Positions 8,240-21,839 of a stretch of 64,000 nucleotides of DNA are shown here, piece after piece. The notes beneath the pieces were generated by a model, which saw only the letters and a program-made list of their open reading frames with translations, searched no databases and was not told the DNA's origin. Each line of letters begins with the position of its first letter. Position 1 is the first letter of the stretch. The position numbers and the translations under genes were made by a program. The DNA comes from Pomphorhynchus laevis (lineage: Eukaryota; Acanthocephala; Palaeacanthocephala; Echinorhynchida; Pomphorhynchidae), in contig WNNJ02000480.1 of NCBI GenBank assembly GCA_012934845.2, positions 1 to 64,000 on the forward strand, written 5' to 3'.

Positions 8240-11200
8240 TTCGTTGAATTGTTCTCAATGGACTCGATGCTTCGCCCAGGTAAGTTTGAAGGCAAAACTG
8301 AAACGACATCTGCCGAGTAGAAGCATTGGCTACGGTCATTCGAGAACTGCATGGACGATATGTCGACCTCCAATGCCGCTCGTCCTCCTAACAAGCTGCA
8401 CCTACTGATCAACTACATCCTAACGGATGTCTATGAACTCATTGCAGAGTGCAATACGTATGAGGAAGCTAGAGTTATTCTGACAACTACATTCCTCAAG
8501 CCACCGAATATCATCCATGCCCGACATCGCCTATCCACTAGAAAACAAGGGAGTGTTGAAATCATTAGTGACTATATTCGTCAGCTCAACATCATATATA
8601 AGGACTGTGACTTTCAAGAAGTATCGGCTAAAGTACACGCAGATGAAGCAATCAGAGAAGCCTTCATAGATGGTCTTAAGGATCCTTAGATCAGAAAAAA
8701 GCTTCTGGAGCAGAAATCATTACCCTCGAAATGGCCACCAACATTGCTTGAGCAATGGAAATGGCTCAAATCGAGGCACAAAAGTATGTGCAGGCTCCCT
8801 CTACAAACGAATTCTCTGCTCTAACTAACAACTCAATCCACAGCGCCTCCGAAGAGATTCCTGACTGTGCGGCTGCCCCCAGATTCGGAACAAATCGTTC
8901 AGACCCAAAGAGCACCGAGAAATGCCAATTTTGTGGAAGGTCCTATCACCATCGATCCAAATGCCCGGCCAAAGACAACAGTTGCTACAAATGTGGAAAG
9001 CGTGGTCACTTTGCACACGTATGTAGATTATCGCAAACTAAATGCTCAGCTCTAAGTGTGAATACACTAGCAACCTCATACCCGCTAACAATGCACGGAT
9101 ACAGTTCGGTACACGTGAAAATTGGTAATATCAAGATATCCGCGCTCGTCAACAGTGGCAGCCTAAGCAACTTTATCTTATCAGATACGCTGAATCGCCT
9201 CAATATTCGGATGTACCCCTTAAAAGCACCATCAATCTAGTCTCTGCTGATCAAGCGTCAACAACCACTGGCCATTGTTATTTAAGCATGCATGTTGGAC
9301 ATAGACTATATAGAGAACTAAAGCTACTGGTGCTACCTAAACTATGCTCACCGTTCATCTATGGTCAGGAATTCGTGAAAAGGAATGCTAAAGTGTCATT
9401 CCTATACGCAGACGGACAAAACCCGAACTAGATCTTTGTTCTGTAGGTCATCTCAATGTCGACCCACCACAACTCTTCAGCAACCTATCTAGTGACATAC
9501 ATCCCATCTCTACAAAATCAAACTATCAGTCAAAATTAGACCAAGAGTGTATCAAAGAAGAAATACGCAAATTGCTATCATCAGACATAATCGAAAAGTC
9601 GAATTCACCCGGGCGCGCACAAGTTTTTGTCGTAAAATCAAGAAATAAAAGTCGTATGGTAGTAGACTACTCGAGGACCATCAACAGATTTACCGAACCT
9701 GACGCATTTCCAATGTCAAAAATCAATGATCTTATAAAGCAACTAGCAAAGTATAAATTAATTTCCAAGCTAGACTTACAATCTGCATATTATCAGTACC
9801 CACGAAATAAATAAGAAGTATATACTGCCTTCGAGGCCAATAGCCAGCTGTACCAGTATAATAGAATCCCGTTTGGCCTTACAAACTCAGTAGCCGCTTT
9901 TCAGCGAGTCATGACCAGCATCATCCAGGATAACCATCTCAATGCAACCTTTGTTTACGTCGACGATATTGTAGTGACTAGTGGAGATATGGCGGAACAC
10001 GATGCTAACTTAGAGGACTTCCGAAATGTACTTGATAAATACAAGATGAAGCTGAATCACGAGAAGTGTTTCTACTCGATATCAAAGTTGACATATCTAG
10101 GTCATCTCATACATGATGGCGAAATCCAACCAGATCCTGAAAGACTACAGCCACTTCTTGATTTCCCTTCTCCAACGTCACTTAACGCACTAAAACGCCT
10201 CATTGGGATGCTCTCGTACTATAGCCAGTGGATACTGCGCTACTCAGAAGCAATCCGCCCACTCTTAACGCTGATAGTCTTTATTTGACCGAAGCACAGA
10301 ACATCTGCCTGAAACAACTAAAGGCCAAAATAGCTCATGCGACCCTATCAGCCACAGATGACAATCAACCGTTCAACATAGAAACAGACGCCTCAGGAAT
10401 AGCACTTGCTGCCATCCTATCGCAAGAAGGTAGACCTGTTGCATTCTTCTCGCGAACATTAATCAAAGCCGAGCAATCACAGTCATCCATAGAATGTGAG
10501 GCAGCAGCCATAGTCGAATCGATTAAGAAATGGAGAGACTTTCTCATAGGTAGAAAATTTATTATAATTACAGATCAACAAGCTATCTCTTTTCTGTTCA
10601 TAGCATCATCCAAAAACCGCATTAAAAACGACAAGCTTACACGCTTGAGACTAGAGCTCTCAAACTATACATATGATATACAATATCGCCCCGGACGGAA
10701 AAACTTCGCCGCAGATGCTCTGTCTCGCCCCACATGTGTTGCAACATCAACCTCGCTAAAACACCTACACATCTTACTATGTCATCCTGGGATCATAAGC
10801 CTGACCCACTTCGTCAAGCAAAGGAACCTGCCATACTCAATAAACGAGGTCCGAAAAGTATGTATGGAGTGCTCCACTTGCGCTAGACTCAAGCCTCGAT
10901 TTCACAGACCTCAGCAATCTCAACTAATCTCAGCCAGAAGACCATTTAAACGTCTATCAATGGACTTTGTTGGTTCAAAGCCTACCACTGATCGTGATAA
11001 ATTCATGCTAGTAATTGTTGGCGAGTACTCACGCCATCTATTCGTCTATCCCTGCGAGAATACCTCATCACAGACGGTAATCAATTGCCTACAATACTTG
11101 TTCTCTATTTTCGGAGCACCAGACGCCGTACACTTGGACTGAGGGAGCTACTTAATGTCAACTGAATTACGCGACTTTATTTGGAGTAACGGAACCATTA

Positions 11201-11869
11201 TTTCCCATTCTACCCCAAATCATACCATCGGAAACAAGCAATGCGAGAGAGTTATGGAGTAGCATGGAAGACCATCCAGCTCGCTCTACGATCTAGAGGA
11301 CTCACTGATGCTAACTGGAAACTAGTTCTGAATACAGCACTGCACTCTATTCAATCACTACTCTGCACCTCAACCAACTGCACCCCGCACGAGAGAATGT
11401 TTTTAATTTCCCGAGAAAGTCCAGCAATGGTTACTCGATTCCGGAATGGCTAATATCAGGCCCGGATAACCTTTGAAACTTTGTTCGTCAATCAAAGACC
11501 GACCCTCTAGTGATACCCTTCAAAATTCTTCACTCGACACCTCACTACTCCAGGATTCGATACGAAGACGGGAGGGAATCAACGGTGTCGACATCTGACC
11601 TGGACCCCCGCCAAGCCAACATTATGTGAAGATCCCCTTCCAACGGATCATACAGGAGAGTCAAATTCTGACAATGAACTGCTAACTAATGAAAGGACAA
11701 CCAAATCAAGTCAACCAGAGAGCGATATACCAAGCCCACATAAAATACTACATCAACCCCTTAAATAAGACATAAAGAGAGGAATGATGATCCCTTTAGC
11801 TTCCTTCCTGAACGTTCGTTCATAGGAGGAATAAAACGCAGTAGGAATTGGAACTAAGGACCGGGAGAA

Positions 11870-11950
11870 TGTAATGATTTATTAATGACTTTTTTGACTA
11901 TTGTAGATTTTAACGAATAAAAGCTTCTGTGGTATGTTGTCTCTATTTTA
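11870..11950 (+). repeat. 3' LTR of the Ty3/gypsy element
   Basis: Begins TGTAATGA, ends near CTCTATTTTA; about 90% identical by eye to the 5' copy. Confidence 0.75.
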
Positions 11951-12117
11951 CAACAATCTCCATCAGTTTTTCAAAATCGATATACAATAACCTTCTTGGG
12001 CAATCTATTTAAAATTTTATTTAACTTAATTTTTATAAAGTTAAGATTTAAAGTAAAAGTCATTTTTATGAATTGACTAATAAATAACATACGTTGTATC
12101 AGAATAAGGATTAGAGA

Positions 12118-12180
12118 TCATCAGGAGGAACTGCTATGCTATCAGGTTTCGGCTCCTAACTCCTCTACCCAACATAGCAC
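12118..12180 (-). ncRNA. PLE 3'-end permuted hammerhead-like motif
   Basis: Minus strand: TGCTATG, GGTA (GUA triplet), GAGGAG, GCC-GAA-ACC, CATAGCA, TTCCTC, CTGATGA. Stems I (GAGGAG/TTCCTC) and III (GGT/ACC) and the extra helix pair; the core box is intact. Stem II is not clean. Confidence 0.55.
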
Positions 12181-12293
12181 GGTGTCAAATACGTACTAAG
12201 GACGTATTTCCTCTAATAAAATTTGGTTATTTAGCATCTTATTCCAATACATAATAAGACATATCCATCATGTCACCATATGTCATCATAATC

Positions 12294-12345
12294 ATCATGA
12301 GGAACGGCTATGTTATCAGATTTCGGATCTTATTCCTCGATCTCT
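12294..12345 (-). ncRNA. Second PLE 3'-end permuted hammerhead-like motif
   Basis: Minus strand: AGAT-C, GAGGAA, GAA, ATCT, TTCCTC, ATGATGA. Stem III has changed from GGT/ACC to AGAT/ATCT on both sides, a compensated change that supports the pairing. The first core base is A instead of C and the extra helix is lost. Confidence 0.5.
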
Positions 12346-14116
12346 GTGTATCTTATTCTAATACAAAGTATAATATTTATTATTCATCTATAAAATGTTG
12401 AATAGGGTTTAAGACATATATAATCTACGTATCGAAACATATATTTTATATTTTTATATAATTTAGATTTATTTTTTATACAGTTATGAACAAATTCATA
12501 TTCTATAAAGCTTAAAAATAAGTCAGCTATAATTGGGCCACTATTACCTCCCATTGGAACACCTTTTATTTGTTTTAATATAGATGCCCCTACCTTTAAA
12601 TAATTTTGATTTATAGAAATATTTAAGGTATCTATTAATTCAATTTTATCTATATATTTGCTCGACAATTATCAGGAAAAAAGTTTTTAATGGCTTAAAT
12701 AGCTTTATTTTATATTCATATCTAGATAAAAAAACTTCATTAACAACAGTATTGGTTTAATCAAGAATGAGGCTACCTGGATAAAGTAGTTCGCTTAGTA
12801 AAAAAGTCAGCTATAATTGGGGTACTATACCTTCCATTAGAACACATTTTATTTGTCTAAATATAGATGTCCCTACTTTTAAATAATTTTGATTTATTAA
12901 AATATTTAAGGATTCTATTAATTCAATTTTATCTATATATTTAAACTTACTTGAAGGTTTAATTTTTATAACATATTATAGCATATATTATTATATATAT
13001 TATAGCGTCTGCTACTAATTATAGCGTTTGATATTTTAATGATTTCTTTGATGGTTTAATTTTTGTAAGATAGGCGTTATAGTTATTTTAAACTATAACC
13101 AATAAATTAAACTATAATAATTTATAATTTAAACTATAAAATTATTTCAAATTATATCTCTATTATAACCGTTGGTAAAAATTTTCGCCTTAGCGGAAAT
13201 TTCCGCTTTAATTTTTTTGATTTCAAAAACAAAGACTCTTAAGAATGAAGGAGCAGAACAATATAATCTGGATACAATCCTCAAAGAACAAGAGGAATTG
13301 TATCTATAATGGCTATAAATATTGAACAAATATGGATAAAACGTAAATGATTGACGGGTAGAATATAAGAAAATAAAAATATTAATATATCAAATTATCA
13401 TATCGGGAAGGAAGAATAAAGGGTTTGTAAAAGCTGTAACACATATTGTAGTTTATAATATTAATTTGAGTGAAAATTTTTAAATATGTGGTAGTAAAAA
13501 AGAAAAACCTTTAAATAATGCGAATATTTGTTTATCGGGGACGGGGGTAAAACGGGTAAGTAGGGAATGTATTATTGTTCATAATAAATGTATTATTGTT
13601 CATAATAAATGTATTGTTGTTCATAATAAATTTCACAACATTGATTCGACTGGGCCAATGTTCAAATACGGATAAAATATAAATGATTGATGGGTAGAAT
13701 ATAAATAAAAACTGATTATATCGAATTATTATATATCGGTGAATGGGAATATGGAGTTAGTACAATCTGTAATACATAATGTAGTTCATAATATAAATTT
13801 AGGTGAAAAATTTTAAACATGTAATATATCTTATTGAAGTGATCACAAGAAGATAAAATTGGCGTCTTAATTAAAATTCTTGTTTATCTATATACATTTG
13901 ATTGATTTTCTTCTATTTATTTTGAAATCAATAAAATTAAGGCGAAAATTTCAACTATGGCGAAAATTTTCGAAAGCCATAATAATATATATGTATATCT
14001 ATTTCCAAATATAAGGTTAATTAATTTTTCTAACGCTTCTTTAATATCTGCTAAATCTAAAATCATAAGCATTTAAATTTTAAAAATTTATTCCTTAAAA
14101 ATACTATATTTTGAAA

Positions 14117-14355
14117 TCACCACGTTCATATATTGCATTTACATTTTTGCCTATGAAGACAACGTTCATATATTTCATTTATCACCACGTTCATATATTG
14201 CATTTACATTTTTGCCTATGAAGACAACGTTCATATATTTCATTTATCACCACGTTCATATATTGCATTTACATTTTTGCCTATGAAGACAACGTTCATA
14301 TATTTCATTTATCACCACGTTCATATATTGCATTTACTTTTTTTGCCTATGAAGA
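14117..14355. repeat. 65-bp minisatellite inside the PLE
   Basis: About three and a half copies of a 65-bp unit starting at 14117, 14182, 14247 and 14312. The unit derives from the PLE coding sequence itself (the minus strand still reads FVFIGK-like and YER-like pieces). Confidence 0.85.
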
Positions 14356-15145
14356 CAAAGTTATTATAAGCTTTATGGTTATTTTTTAAATTAGTAGGTT
14401 CTAAATACATATTTTTATTATTGAAAGAAGAAAAAGCATCCGCCGACAGAACATTGTTGTAAAAAACAAAAGAAAGCGAAACCATTTTCAAGGTAATTTT
14501 AATTAACTTGAACACTTGTAAATTTTCTTCAAGAAAAGTTACAAATATTAAATATTTTTATATTAATTTTATATTTCCTATAATTGTTTGTTATTTTCAT
14601 TTTCTTTTTTATTTTGTCAAATATATAATCCTTCGGAATTTTAATATTAGGTGAGCTTACCAACCTAAGAATTTAAGTCTTTATGTAACGAATTGTAAAT
14701 TTAATTTTTATCGTTATTATTGAACTTATAATTAAATCATTATAATTCACTTCTTTCATCAATATATCATAATAAAGCTTTTTGCGTATGAAGACATAGT
14801 TATTACTAGCTTTATCAATCCTTGTTTTATCAATAGTAACTTCTGTATACATGTCTTTATTAACTTGATTTTTCCTTTTATAATTGCTTGTTATTTTCAT
14901 TTTCGTTTTAATTTCATCAAATATACAATATTCCAAATGTTTATCTTAGATATATTCGAGATAATATATACTTAATTATATATAAAATTATATACTTAAT
15001 TTTATATAATATATAAGTAATATCTAATATATGTTTCCCATATATTTGATGTATTTAAGCTTTTACTATTAATCAGCTTACAAAAGTAAGCATTTTACTC
15101 ATTATATAACGAATTATCTGAGACTTGTTTTCGTCTGAAATTTGT

Positions 15146-16235
15146 TTATGAAAATTTTGGATTCAAATATAATATAGGTACAGTTTTATTATCTAATTCA
15201 ACCTTTATACCATTTTTATCCATTATAGAACAGTGACTTGTAATAATTGTTTCAAAACTCAACTCACTACGTTCATATGTTGGATTTATATTTAAATCAT
15301 TATAATTAACTTCTTTCATTAGTATATCATAATAAAGCTTTTTGCATATGAAGACAAAGTTATTACTAGCTTTATCAATAGTTGTTATTATATAGTTATC
15401 CTTTAATTTAGTAAGTTCTTTATACATATCTTTATTAATTTTATTTTTCCTTTTATAATTGTTTGTTATTTTCATTTTATTTTTAATTTTATCAAATATA
15501 TAATCTTTCTAAATGTTTATCTTAGATATATTCCAATATAATATAGGTATAGTTTTATTATCTGATTCAACCTTTATACCCTTTTTATCCATTATAGACT
15601 TACTACGTTCATATGTTGGATCAGACTACTCAACTTACTACGTTCATATGTTGGATTTATATTTAAATCATTATAATTAACTTCTTTCATTAGTATATCA
15701 TAATAAAGCTTTTTGCATATGAAGACAAAGTTATTACTAGCTTTATCAATAGTTGTTATTATATAGTTATCCTTTAATTTAGTAAGTTCTTTATACATAT
15801 CTTTATTAATTTTATCTTTCCTTTTATAATTGTTTGTTATTTTCATTTTATTTTTAATTTTATCAAATATATAATCTTTCTAAATGTTTATCTTAGATAT
15901 ATTCCAATATAATATAGGTATAGTTTTATTATCTGATTCAACCTTTATACCCTTTTTATCCATTATAGACTTACTACGTTCATATGTTGGATCAGACTAC
16001 TCAACTTACTACGTTCATATGTTGGATTTAGATTTAAATCATTATAATTAACTTCTTTCATTAGTATATCATAATAAAGCTTTTTGCATATGAAGACAAA
16101 GTTATTACTAGCTTTATCAATAGTTGTTATTATATAGTTATCCTTTAATTTAGTAAGTTCTTTATACATATCTTTATTAATTTGATCTTTCCTTTTATAA
16201 TTGTTTGTTATTTTCATTTTTTATTTTATCTAATA
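15146..16235 (-). repeat. 371-bp tandem duplication of a PLE reverse-transcriptase segment
   Basis: Three copies of the same RT N-terminal segment (NNYKRK to NPTYERS) lie head to tail; the last two are exactly 371 bp apart and nearly identical. A fourth, more diverged copy sits at 14673-14936. Confidence 0.88.
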
Positions 16236-18040
16236 TATAATCTTTCCAAATTTTAATTTTGATGTATTTAAGTTTCGACATTAATCAGACTACCAAAGTA
16301 AGCATTTAAGTCATTATATAACGAATTGTAAATTAAATTTTTATTATTTGATCTATATTTATACCCTTTTGAGAGCATTTTCCTTAATTCATCATTTCCA
16401 ATTAATTCTAGATTATGGGTTCATTTTATTAAAACTAAAACTTTTACAATTGCATTATGTTTCCATTATGTTTCTAATATTATCGTTACATTTTGATTTC
16501 AATTCTTTATTATAATTACAAATTTTTCGTCCTAATGGCGGTAACAACTTATACCTTATTTTAGGAATATATTTACTTAAATCTGATCCTATTATTTAAT
16601 TACTTTTAGAATTATTTGAAAGTCTACCTATATTTATGTTATCTGTACATTTATTAATGGAATTTAGGCTCAGTGTATATTTTTTATTGTTATTATTAAC
16701 ATTTATTGTCCTTCCACGGTCGACCCGTGGAAGAGTGACTTTCTCAACTTAAGAAAAAACTGATTAACTTAATCAGTTTTTAATGTAATATTCACCATGA
16801 TATTATACTATACGGCTCATTTGAGGGTAACGATTTTTGTACATTCTTCAATAAATGTCTCATTAAAAAAACATTTATTGTCCGATTATAGTATTTTATA
16901 TTACAATAACTGTCTTAACATATAATAATTGTCTTAACTCTCTCAACTTAACATATAATAATTGTTAATTAATCTTTGATTTATTGAACAAATGATATCT
17001 TTAGAAAGACTTCTTATATTTGCATAAAGATCTTTTATGATCTTCAAGTTGTTTTAACATTTCTAATTGCTCATATATACATATCTTTTTTATATTTTTA
17101 ACTCTATTTTTCTTATTATTTAACTTTAATTTTCTTATTCCTTTTATCGTCATGACGTTTCGCCTTGCGTTTAACCGGATTATTATAATATAGTTGTTTA
17201 TTATGCATTATACTACTTCTGCCAATTCCTTGTACCACGTCATTCAATCCTAATGGGTACATGGAATTAAGCGTTTTAATCCAAAAATCTTCTCTTTCTA
17301 ATAGTTTTTGATTTAATATTGATATGTTTTCTTCAATAATATGTTCTAAAATAAATAATTTACAGTTTTTAATATCATGTTCTATTAATATCATATGTTT
17401 ATAAAATATAGTTTGACTATTATGCTGTATATTATATGTGTTGCCTAAACCTAGTTTTTAACATTTGATATGTTTTTCCTATATATTGTAATTCACATGA
17501 ACATTGTATTAGATACACTACACCTGCGGTATTGCAGTTACAATTATCATTTATTTTTGACGACAAATATTTTATGTCGTATTATTTACAAAGCAATTAT
17601 TATTTATAACATCACAAGCTCCACAATATTTTATGTCACCTTAAAATATCTAAAATTAAAATCATTAGTACTTACGTATTTTTCCAATCTGGTTGAGTAC
17701 ATGTAATTTTGGCTAAGTCATAATTTTTAACGTTGCTTTTTCAGTGTCGCCACCTTGTTTAGTTGACACAGATTAAACTTAAAACGAGAAATCCAGCAGC
17801 ATCTGACAGGCGGCTGCCCTGCTTAAAGCGGTCAGCGGTTGAACAATATCTAGAAAGATAGCTACTACGCGACCTAACTATTGACCATTAACTGGTATTT
17901 AAAACGTGATCACCACGTGAGGCAGTTTACATTTTAAAGTTTCAACATCTTGCGATGTAAACTGCTACCTTTAATAATAATACCAATAGTACATAATGTC
18001 AGTATTTCATACCAATAATACCTAGTTTCAGTATTTCTGA

Positions 18041-18705
18041 CAGTTCTTTTATTACCGGGAAAACAAAGTTCACAGTCAATAATAACTTGTCAGTAGAACA
18101 AATCAAATCAGACAACCGGGCCTACGTATTTTATACTAATATTTCCTATGTGAAAATTATCGATAAATAGCCAGACTTTATTATTATGAGAACATCACAG
18201 TGGAGCTCAGTTAGCACTTAATGTTAGATATGTGTGAAAAAAATAGTCAAAAATTATAAACAAAAAGAGATAGAAGGAATCAGCAAATTTTAGGTCTCGG
18301 AAAATTTTGGTAGACTGTGCAGTGACTAAAAAGTGGTCCAAACGTTCCACCCGTTGATTAAGTGACGTAGAAATGACTTAAGAACAACCGTCTTGCATAT
18401 TTGCCGCTTTCTTAGTTTAGCATTATGTCCTCATGTACGATTATGATCGCTTATTGAAGTCAGATGCCTTAAAGACTCGCCACCATAGTCAAGCATAAAT
18501 GGTGGAAGTAAAAGAGATCAATAAATGATCTAAGTGACTCGAGGGTATTCATTCCTAATTTTTTAAGTCGATGTTCATAGAACAAACGTGAAAATCTACT
18601 ACCTGCTTAGAATATAAACGTAAAACTATTTTGATTATTCATTTATTCTTCACAAAAATTGGCGCAGCTGCTGGAATACCATATTCCATAATCGGTATAG
18701 TTATT
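18041..18705. other. Spacer
   Basis: No gene or repeat family supported. Confidence 0.35.
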
Positions 18706-18708
18706 ATA

Positions 18709-19000
18709 GGAACGAAGAAGAGGAAAATATCCTTTATTTGATAAAAATTCTATATTTCGATAGCTCCTGCTATCATCATCAGGATTACAAGAAAAAATGT
18801 TTCACAATTTGTTTCCCGGTGTTTTCAACATTTATACAAAAAAAAACATGAATTTTGTGTTTTTTTACTTTAATAATCCATTAATTTTTTAAACAAATCG
18901 TGAAACATTTTTTCTTGTAATCCTGATGATGATAGCAGGAGCTATCGAAATATAGAATTTTTATCAAATAAAGGATATTTTCTTCTTCGTTCCTATGATA
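18709..19000. repeat. Foldback element with type I hammerhead-like cores
   Basis: Inverted arms of about 110 bp, nearly identical, flank a 70-bp centre. The right arm (plus strand, 18914-18955) reads CTGATGA, T, the perfect hairpin GATAGC-AGGA-GCTATC, then GAAATATAG; the left arm carries the complement (18750-18790). This is the ordinary order of a minimal hammerhead core, with no real stem III loop. Confidence 0.8.
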
Positions 19001-19139
19001 ACTATATATTTGAAATGGAAGAAGATTGTGGGTTTAGTATTTATTATCCATAATCGGTAGTAAAAATTTCAGTTCATACTGTTCTAAGTGTAGGAAGTAA
19101 ATAAGATATTAATACATGATAAGAGCAAAGATCAATAGT

Positions 19140-21070
19140 TGCATCACATAAAACAAGAAAACATTAAGTCACTAAAAGAGCTTGTTTTAAACGTTTTAAC
19201 GAACTGCACAACACATTTTAATATACTGCATTCTACACACATTTTGTGGATTCTCCCATCCAACCGATTCCACCTGTTGATGATTCGCTGATTTAACTGC
19301 ATTGTCTTTAAATGAATAATCCGTGTTCTAAACATATAGAGTGAATGCCCACGCAATGCACTGTCAGATCTTATGCCCATTAAATTATTCAACAGCGTCT
19401 AGGGTTATGCAAAAGCTTCCACAAATGGCACAAATCATTGAAATCCCTAGTGAAGTTCACGCTCTTCACGTGAAGTATTTCCAACCTGACATTATATGGA
19501 AAGTTCCGTGCCTATAGAACAAATTTAGTTCCACACCGTAATATACTCTCTCTATGTAGCTCTTCATGTATCGTCTTCGGATAAGTACACTGGGATCCAT
19601 TTAGCAAATTACTCAAAATAAATGCATAAGCCATAGTTCGAAATGACTGTGGACTCAGGTGATCAAATGTACAACGAATGAGTCCGACCATTCGTTGGGC
19701 TAGCGCATACATAATTACTCAAAATACATTCATTCAAAATACATACATACATTACTCAAAAATAAATGCATAAGCCATAGTTCGAAATGACTGTGGACTC
19801 AGGTGATCAAATGTACAACGAATGAGTCCGACCATTCGTTGGGCTTTAGCGCATACATAATCGGTATGTCGTTGAGACGACAAATCATCAGAAACCCACA
19901 TGCCTAGAACTTTAAAAAATGTTTACTTGTTCAATCTGTTTTAATCTAAGGAAAAATGTAGATGCAATAGAATTGCGTTAACATTTTATTCGCATATAGG
20001 CACATTTAGATGAATTAATAAATCATTTTTAACAGCCCAATCTCAAATGGCATTAATATTAATTTGCAATTTCACGCAATCATCCAAGGATTATATACCT
20101 CTTCATATATTGAGATCGTCCGCGTAAAGCAGTGAATCAGAACTCAATAGGTCAGGAACATCATTGATGAATATTAGAAATAGTAAAGGATTTAGCACTG
20201 ATCTTTGCGGCACACCCATATATGTGCTGTGCCATTCGGAACACACACTGTATACATGAACCTGATACGACCTTCCAGTTAGAAAATTTATATCCAGCGG
20301 ACCAAATCAAATGCTTTGGAAAAGTCAAAGAAGATAATATCTACATTAGTGCCGTGATCAACTAAATCAACCCATGAATGTTGAGTCACAAGTAAATTAG
20401 TCAATGTGGAACGGCCCTTCCTAAAACCATGCGCACAATAAATGATTAGACTGCAAATATTTACTCAAATATTTATACTACATCGCTCCACGACTTGACA
20501 ACATGCACACTTTAAACTGTCAGGCCTATAATTGTCGGCATTAGAACGATCACCTTATTTGTACAAAGGTTTGATAAATGAACGCTTTTACATTTCAGGT
20601 ATGCATCCAATAGTTATGGACGCAATGAATATCCAATATAATGGAAATCAAATATCATTAGCCAAAGGTTTAAGATATATCGGAGGCAACGAGTCTGGGC
20701 ATACTGACACTGCTGATTTTAAGATTATTTAGTTCGCATATTACATCCTCAACGGAAAATAAATCAAAATACTATAAAATAATTCAGCAGGATTATTGGT
20801 TATTTGTGAATTTCAGTGTTATGAATTCGATTTGAAATGATTGGCAAATGCATTAGCGATGTTATTGTTTTTGGTGAAAAAATTTCCCCATTCCGAAATA
20901 AACTTATGCACGCACTCATCTCTATTTTTGAAGTTTGCACACTCGAACAAAGAGCTCGGATTAAAAACAGATTGCTGATCAAATCGCTTTTCAAACTTTT
21001 GTCGTTTTTGCCGTTTAATTTATGTAAACTGTTTACGGACATCAATAAAAGAATTGTGAGCTAGTTGACC
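19140..21070 (-). mobile_element. CR1-like LINE, decayed
   Basis: On the minus strand it reads, in pieces, the motifs of a CR1-like reverse transcriptase: NYRPDSLKC near 20510, [15 protein letters not shown] and YADDLNI near 20110-20210, and the C-terminal RGHS and INRWNRLD motifs near 19250-19390. A block at 19740-19860 repeats 19610-19710. Many frameshifts. Confidence 0.75.
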
Positions 21071-21099
21071 ATGCTTTAATTTTATAAATGCGATACGTT

Positions 21100-21665
21100 T
21101 AAATTCGCTCCACGACTTGACAACATACACATGTTAAACTGACAGGTCTATAATTGTCGACATTAGAACAATCAACTTTTTGTAAAAGGTCTAATAAATG
21201 AACGCTTGCACATTTCTGGTATGCATTCAGTAGTTATGGACTCAATACAATGGTAAAAAATATCATTAGCCAAAGATTTGGGATATATATGAGACTATGA
21301 GTCTGGGCATATTGACCTTACTGATTTAAAATTATTTAGTTCGCGTATTACATTCTCAACGAAAAATAATTCAAACATACTATAAAATGATCCAGCAGGA
21401 ATATTGGCTATTTGTGAGTTTGAGTGTTGTTAAATCGACTTGAAATGATTGCCACAGATATTAGCGATGTCACTGTTTTGTGAAAGATTTTCCACATTCA
21501 GATATTAGCTTATGCACACACCCATCTCTATTTTTAAAGTTTGCATACTTGAACAAAAGCTCGGATTAAAGACAGATTGTTGAATCAATCGCTCTTCAAA
21601 ATTTCGTCGTTTTGCCGTTTCAATGATGTAATCTGTTTGCGGACAGCAATAAAAGAATTGTGAGC
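21100..21665 (-). repeat. Diverged tandem duplicate of a CR1-like LINE segment
   Basis: Repeats 20485-21050 with about 80-85% identity by eye, so the LINE segment was duplicated head to tail long ago. Confidence 0.75.
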
Positions 21666-21839
21666 TAGTTGATCATTTGTGTTTTCCAGCTAGTCTGGAA
21701 AACACAAATGTGTTTTCCAGACTTATTCCGCGTGTAACCGGCGATAATCCTGCCCAACTTGCTCTAGAATATCACTTAATGGGAATAAAACATGGCATCT
21801 TACAAATTCATCAGTATGCAACAACTTAGGGCAGAATTA

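Larger units (their letters stand above)
8161..11951 (+). mobile_element. Ty3/gypsy LTR retrotransposon fossil, short LTRs
   Basis: A plus-strand element between two short direct terminal repeats. Parts in order: gag region with a CX2CX4HX4C-type zinc knuckle pair (around 8930-9030), an aspartic-protease-like region, reverse transcriptase (about 9550-10250, with the YVDDIV centre), RNase H (TDASG, around 10390), and integrase with an HHCC-like zinc region and catalytic core (about 10750-11450). LTRs of only about 80 bp recall the Mag group of Ty3/gypsy elements. The coding part is broken in several places and the two LTRs differ at roughly one position in ten, so the copy is old and dead. Confidence 0.88.
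12050..18040 (-). mobile_element. Penelope-like (Naiad-type) element, rearranged long copy
   Basis: Read on the minus strand: a 5' non-coding part (18040-17720, matching 53430-53780), GIY-YIG endonuclease (about 17600-17110, with the FWIKTLNSMYPLGLNDV stretch), N-terminal RT region, RT core (LKVGASILKQIKGVPMGGN with FRYVD near 12420-12620), then two successive 3' ends each with a hammerhead-like motif. The endonuclease precedes the RT, the permuted order of Naiad elements. The copy is inflated by three tandem copies of an RT segment, a 65-bp minisatellite and a second partial RT core (12800-12950). Frames are interrupted throughout, so it is dead. Confidence 0.85.

Noticed and set aside
14117-14355. 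65-bp repeats as a CRISPR-like array
   Set aside because: No unique spacers: whole units repeat head to tail, they derive from PLE coding sequence, and the genome is eukaryotic.
16700-16760. A GC-richer short block inside the PLE (near GGTCGACCCGTGG) as a tRNA or small RNA gene
   Set aside because: I could form a short hairpin but no cloverleaf, nor any A/B box pair.
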